Shown here in pieces: positions 3,582 to 6,530 of a stretch of DNA of 6,530 nt. The DNA is from Pseudomonadota bacterium (lineage in GTDB: Bacteria; Desulfobacterota; Desulfovibrionia; Desulfovibrionales; Desulfovibrionaceae), in the NCBI GenBank assembly GCA_023433925.1, contig JAEYTO010000045.1, forward strand, positions 1 to 6,530. The letters are read 5' to 3'. The notes under the pieces are model-generated. The model was not told the DNA's origin. It was given only the letters and a program-made list of their open reading frames with translations, and searched no databases. How positions within the stretch are numbered: position 1 is the first letter of the stretch; each line of letters begins with the position of its first letter. Both the position numbers and the translations under genes were made by a program.

Positions 3582-6530
3582 ATGACGACGAGCATGCCGC
3601 CCGCCCGCGCGCTCCTGCTCATGGCCGTCCTGGCCCTGGCCATGCCGGTCTGGTCGGAGCCCGCCCTGGCCGCCCAGGCCAGGAAACGCCATGTGCTGTA
3701 CATCAATTCCTATCAGAATGGCTACATCTGGTCCGACACCATCCTCGAGGGCATCCGTGAGACGCTGACCGGGAGCGGCCTGCCCATCGACCTTCAGGTG
3801 GAATACCTGGATGCCAAGAAGCACCCCGAGCCCGCCGTGCGCGAAGATCTCCGCAGGCTCTTCGCGGTAAAGTTCGCGAATGTCGCCTTCGACTCCGTGA
3901 TCGTTTCCGACAACGACGCATTCAGCTTCGCGCTGGAGAATCGGCGGGAACTCTTCCCCGGCGTGCCGCTCGTGTTCTGCGGGATCAACGACTTCGATCC
4001 CGCCATGCTCTCTGGCCAAGCCGACGTCACGGGCGTGGGCGAGGCGGTCCGCGCGGCGGAGATCCTCGAGATCGCCATGCGCCTGCACCCGGGCCGCGAC
4101 CGCCTGCTCGTCATCGGCGACAATGGGACGACGTCCGTGGCCATCGAGCAGGACGTGCGCGACGCGGAGCCGCATTTCCAGGGCCGTCTGAAGTTCGAGT
4201 ACGTCCGGGTGAGCACCCCGGAGGAGCTCACCGGGGCGATCCGCCGCGCCGACAAGCGGACCATGATCTTCCTGATACCCTTTTACATGGATGAGGGCGG
4301 AGCCTTCCTCAATCCCCAGGAAGTCACGGAAATGGCGGCCGGGCTAACCTCCGTGCCGATCCACAGCGGCTGGCTCTTCCAGCTCGGTCACGGCATCGTC
4401 GGAGGCCGCCTGCTCTCCGGCCACCACCAGGGGCGCCTGGCCGCGGGCATGGTCCTGGACATCCTCTCCGGCAAGCCGGCATCCGAAATCCCCATCCAAA
4501 CGCAAACCGAGGACCGTTACTACTTCGACAAGGCCGTCCTGGACCGCTTCGGCCTCACCTACATGAACCTGCCCGCCGGAAGCACGCTCATCAACCAGCC
4601 GCCGCCCTTCTACGAGCTGGAGAAGCCCCTCTTCTGGATCATCATGGCCAGCTTGGCCATGCTCACCGCCGCGCTCTTCTTCCTGGCCCTGAACATCCGC
4701 AAGCGGCGCTTCGCCGAGCACAGGCTCAAGGACCAGCTCTTCTTCATGGAGCTGCTCATGGACACCATCCCTACCCCGGTCTACTTCCGCGCCAAATCCG
4801 GCGCCTATACCGAATTCAACAAGGCCTTCCAGCGCTGGTTCGGCGCGGACCGCGACGAGCCGGTCGCAACCCTGCGCAAGGGCGGCCGTGCCGGGAGCGG
4901 CTCCAGGCTGCGCAGCCCGGCGGCCCTGTCCGACGAGGCGGATCAGGAGCTGCTGGCCAAGCCCGGCGTGCGGGCCTACGAGCAGGTGCTTGAGAGCGTG
5001 GATGGACGGCGCCACCACGTGCTCGTGCACAAGGCCACCTACCGCAACGCGCGCGGGGAGGTCGAGGGCCTGGTGGGCGTGCTCCACGACTTCACGGACC
5101 GCAAGAAGGCCGAGGAGGATTTGCGCCAGGCCGAGGAGAAATACCGCTCCATCTTCCAGAACTCGGCCCTGGGCATCTTTCGCGTGACCATGGACGGCGT
5201 CTGGTTGGACGCCAACCCGGCCATCGCGCGCATGCTCGGCTACGAGACGCCGGCCGGGCTCATGTTCTCGGGCCGCTCGCTGCTCGCCGACATGCGTTGC
5301 GCCGAGCTGGAGGCGCTGGCTTCGCCCAGCGTCAGGCCGGGCGCCACGGCTTTCGAATGCCGCCTGGCCCGGACCGACGGCCAGGAGCTCGAGGTGCGCG
5401 CCTATCTGCGGGCCATGCCTGGCGAGGACGGCCGCGCGAGCCATCTGGAGGGCATCGTCGAGGACGTGACATCGCGCCGCAAGGCCGAGCGCGACCTGCG
5501 CGACTCGCAGAAGATGCTGCGCATGGTCCTGGACAACATCCCGCAGCTCGTCTTCTGGAAGGACAAGGACCTGCGATACATGGGCGCCAACAAGTCGTTC
5601 GCCGACTTTTTCGGTCTGCGCGACATCTCCGAGATCATCGGCAAGCCCTCTCGGGACATCCTCGACGAGGAGCTGTGGGCCGCGGCCGGCGAACGGCTGG
5701 ACCGGGAGGTCATGCTCGACAACAGAGCCAGCCCGCGCACGCAGATCGAGGCCAGGCGGCCCAAGGGCGGCATGGTCACGCTCGAGGTCGGCAAGCTGCC
5801 CCTGCACGACCATGAAGGCCGCGTCATCGGCGTACTCTCCACGGCCGAGGACGTGACCCGCAAGATCAGCCTGGAGCGCCAGCTCCTCCAGTCCCAGAAG
5901 ATGGAGGCCATCGGCACCTTCGTCAGCGGCATCGCCCATGACTTCAACAACATCCTGACCACCATCGTCAACTCGGCCGAGCTGGCCCTGCTCGACCTGC
6001 CCGAGGACTCCGAGCCCGCCGTGGACGTGCACCGGGCCCTGAGCGCGGCCCGGCAGGGCGGCCACCTGGTCAGCCAGATGCACACCTACAGCCGGCCCAC
6101 GCGCGAGGGATTCCAGCCCACGGACGTGGCCGCCGCCGTGCGCGAGGCCCTGAGCCTTATCCGCGCCAGCCTGCCGGGCAACATCCGCCTGCTGGAGGAC
6201 GTGGAGTCCGACATCGGGCTCAGCCTCGCGGACCCCACCCAGGTGCGCCAGTTGGTCATGAACCTGTGCACCAACTCGTTCCAGGCCCTGCGCGAATCGA
6301 GCGGGGTGATCGAGGTCAGCCTGCGGCTGGAGGTTCTGCCGCCCGAGCGCGCCGACCTGCTCGGCATAGCGGCCGGCGAGCATCTGCGGCTCACCGTGCG
6401 CGACAACGGGCCGGGCATTCCCCCCGAGATCACGGACAAGATCTTCGACCCCTTCTTCACCACCAAGGGCAAGGGCGAAGGCACTGGGTTGGGCCTGGCC
6501 GTGGTCCAAGGCATCGTCAAGGGCCACAAG
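3582..6530 (+). CDS. Membrane sensor histidine kinase with periplasmic binding-protein domain and three PAS domains (3' end outside window)
   Basis: This is a two-component sensor kinase spanning the inner membrane. The frame is open for 983 codons to the right edge. Residues 1-30 look like a Sec signal peptide ending PALA before Ala31. Residues about 35-345 resemble an ABC transporter substrate-binding domain (ABC_sub_bind type), with NSYQNGYIWSD (42-52), VFCGINDF (131-138) and HSGWLFQLGHGIVGG (261-275). A transmembrane helix at about 351-372 is followed by RKRR. Three PAS domains follow at about 382-510, 518-630 and 642-760. HisKA has GIAHDFNN, with phospho-acceptor His786. HATPase_c has the N box NLCTNSFQA (Asn898), G1 DNGPGIP (941-947), the F box FDPFFTTK (955-962) and G2 GEGTGLGLAV (965-974). 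ATG 3582 is preferred because it gives the full signal peptide and has AAGG upstream; ATG 3594 (Met5) has no better site. All catalytic motifs seen are intact. The partner regulator, a possible C-terminal receiver and the ligand are not visible. Confidence 0.95.
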   Translation, partial: MTTSMPPARALLLMAVLALAMPVWSEPALAAQARKRHVLYINSYQNGYIWSDTILEGIRETLTGSGLPIDLQVEYLDAKKHPEPAVREDLRRLFAVKFANVAFDSVIVSDNDAFSFALENRRELFPGVPLVFCGINDFDPAMLSGQADVTGVGEAVRAAEILEIAMRLHPGRDRLLVIGDNGTTSVAIEQDVRDAEPHFQGRLKFEYVRVSTPEELTGAIRRADKRTMIFLIPFYMDEGGAFLNPQEVTEMAAGLTSVPIHSGWLFQLGHGIVGGRLLSGHHQGRLAAGMVLDILSGKPASEIPIQTQTEDRYYFDKAVLDRFGLTYMNLPAGSTLINQPPPFYELEKPLFWIIMASLAMLTAALFFLALNIRKRRFAEHRLKDQLFFMELLMDTIPTPVYFRAKSGAYTEFNKAFQRWFGADRDEPVATLRKGGRAGSGSRLRSPAALSDEADQELLAKPGVRAYEQVLESVDGRRHHVLVHKATYRNARGEVEGLVGVLHDFTDRKKAEEDLRQAEEKYRSIFQNSALGIFRVTMDGVWLDANPAIARMLGYETPAGLMFSGRSLLADMRCAELEALASPSVRPGATAFECRLARTDGQELEVRAYLRAMPGEDGRASHLEGIVEDVTSRRKAERDLRDSQKMLRMVLDNIPQLVFWKDKDLRYMGANKSFADFFGLRDISEIIGKPSRDILDEELWAAAGERLDREVMLDNRASPRTQIEARRPKGGMVTLEVGKLPLHDHEGRVIGVLSTAEDVTRKISLERQLLQSQKMEAIGTFVSGIAHDFNNILTTIVNSAELALLDLPEDSEPAVDVHRALSAARQGGHLVSQMHTYSRPTREGFQPTDVAAAVREALSLIRASLPGNIRLLEDVESDIGLSLADPTQVRQLVMNLCTNSFQALRESSGVIEVSLRLEVLPPERADLLGIAAGEHLRLTVRDNGPGIPPEITDKIFDPFFTTKGKGEGTGLGLAVVQGIVKGHK

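Noticed and set aside
3096..3585. Small open frames in the intergenic region (3096-3374 minus, 3184-3585 plus)
   Set aside because: The minus frame needs a TTG start within the candidate promoter, and neither has a family resemblance or a good Shine-Dalgarno. The plus frame overlaps the kinase start out of frame.
3564..4264. Minus-strand frames opposite the periplasmic domain of the kinase
   Set aside because: They are shadows of the plus-strand coding sequence, with no recognisable motif or ribosome binding site context.
4344..6527. A 727-codon minus-strand frame opposite the sensor kinase
   Set aside because: It is antisense to a frame with complete kinase motifs. The translation is a repetitive Gly/Val/Leu/His-rich sequence typical of reverse-strand shadows in GC-rich genes.

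Overview
The window is GC-rich bacterial chromosome in two divergent blocks. The S12, S7 and EF-G sequences, the GC content, and a str operon with no rpoC upstream all resemble Desulfovibrio-type sulfate reducers (Desulfovibrionales). That assignment rests on remembered protein sequences and is an inference, not a search result.

Block 1 (1-3073, minus strand) is a classical str operon, read right to left: rpsL (S12), rpsG (S7), fusA (EF-G), tuf (EF-Tu, cut by the left edge after 38 codons). The genes are separated by 14, 16 and 12 bases. At each junction the ribosome binding site of the next gene overlaps or directly follows the stop codon of the gene before, which suggests translational coupling. 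All protein-level hallmarks of these essential translation genes look intact. fusA starts with GTG.

Between the blocks lies a 508-base divergent intergenic region (3074-3581). It holds a plausible promoter for the str operon about 290 bases upstream of rpsL, so the operon would carry a long leader. That leader contains several small inverted repeats, including one CTGCC segment that can pair with either of two GGCAG segments. A weak promoter candidate for the rightward gene sits near 3515-3543. No RNA gene or convincing small ORF was seen here.

Block 2 (3582 to the right edge, plus strand) is one uninterrupted reading frame of 983 codons, open at the window edge. It encodes a membrane sensor histidine kinase: signal peptide, periplasmic ABC-type substrate-binding domain, one transmembrane helix, three PAS domains, a HisKA domain with phospho-acceptor His786, and an HATPase_c domain. 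The window ends inside the G2 box of the ATPase domain. The rest of that domain, and a receiver domain if there is one, lie outside. The ligand is unknown.

Overall this is ordinary core genome next to an accessory sensor gene. I found no mobile element, CRISPR array or clearly new system. The most interesting points are the long structured str leader and the binding-protein/PAS/kinase fusion next to the translation operon.
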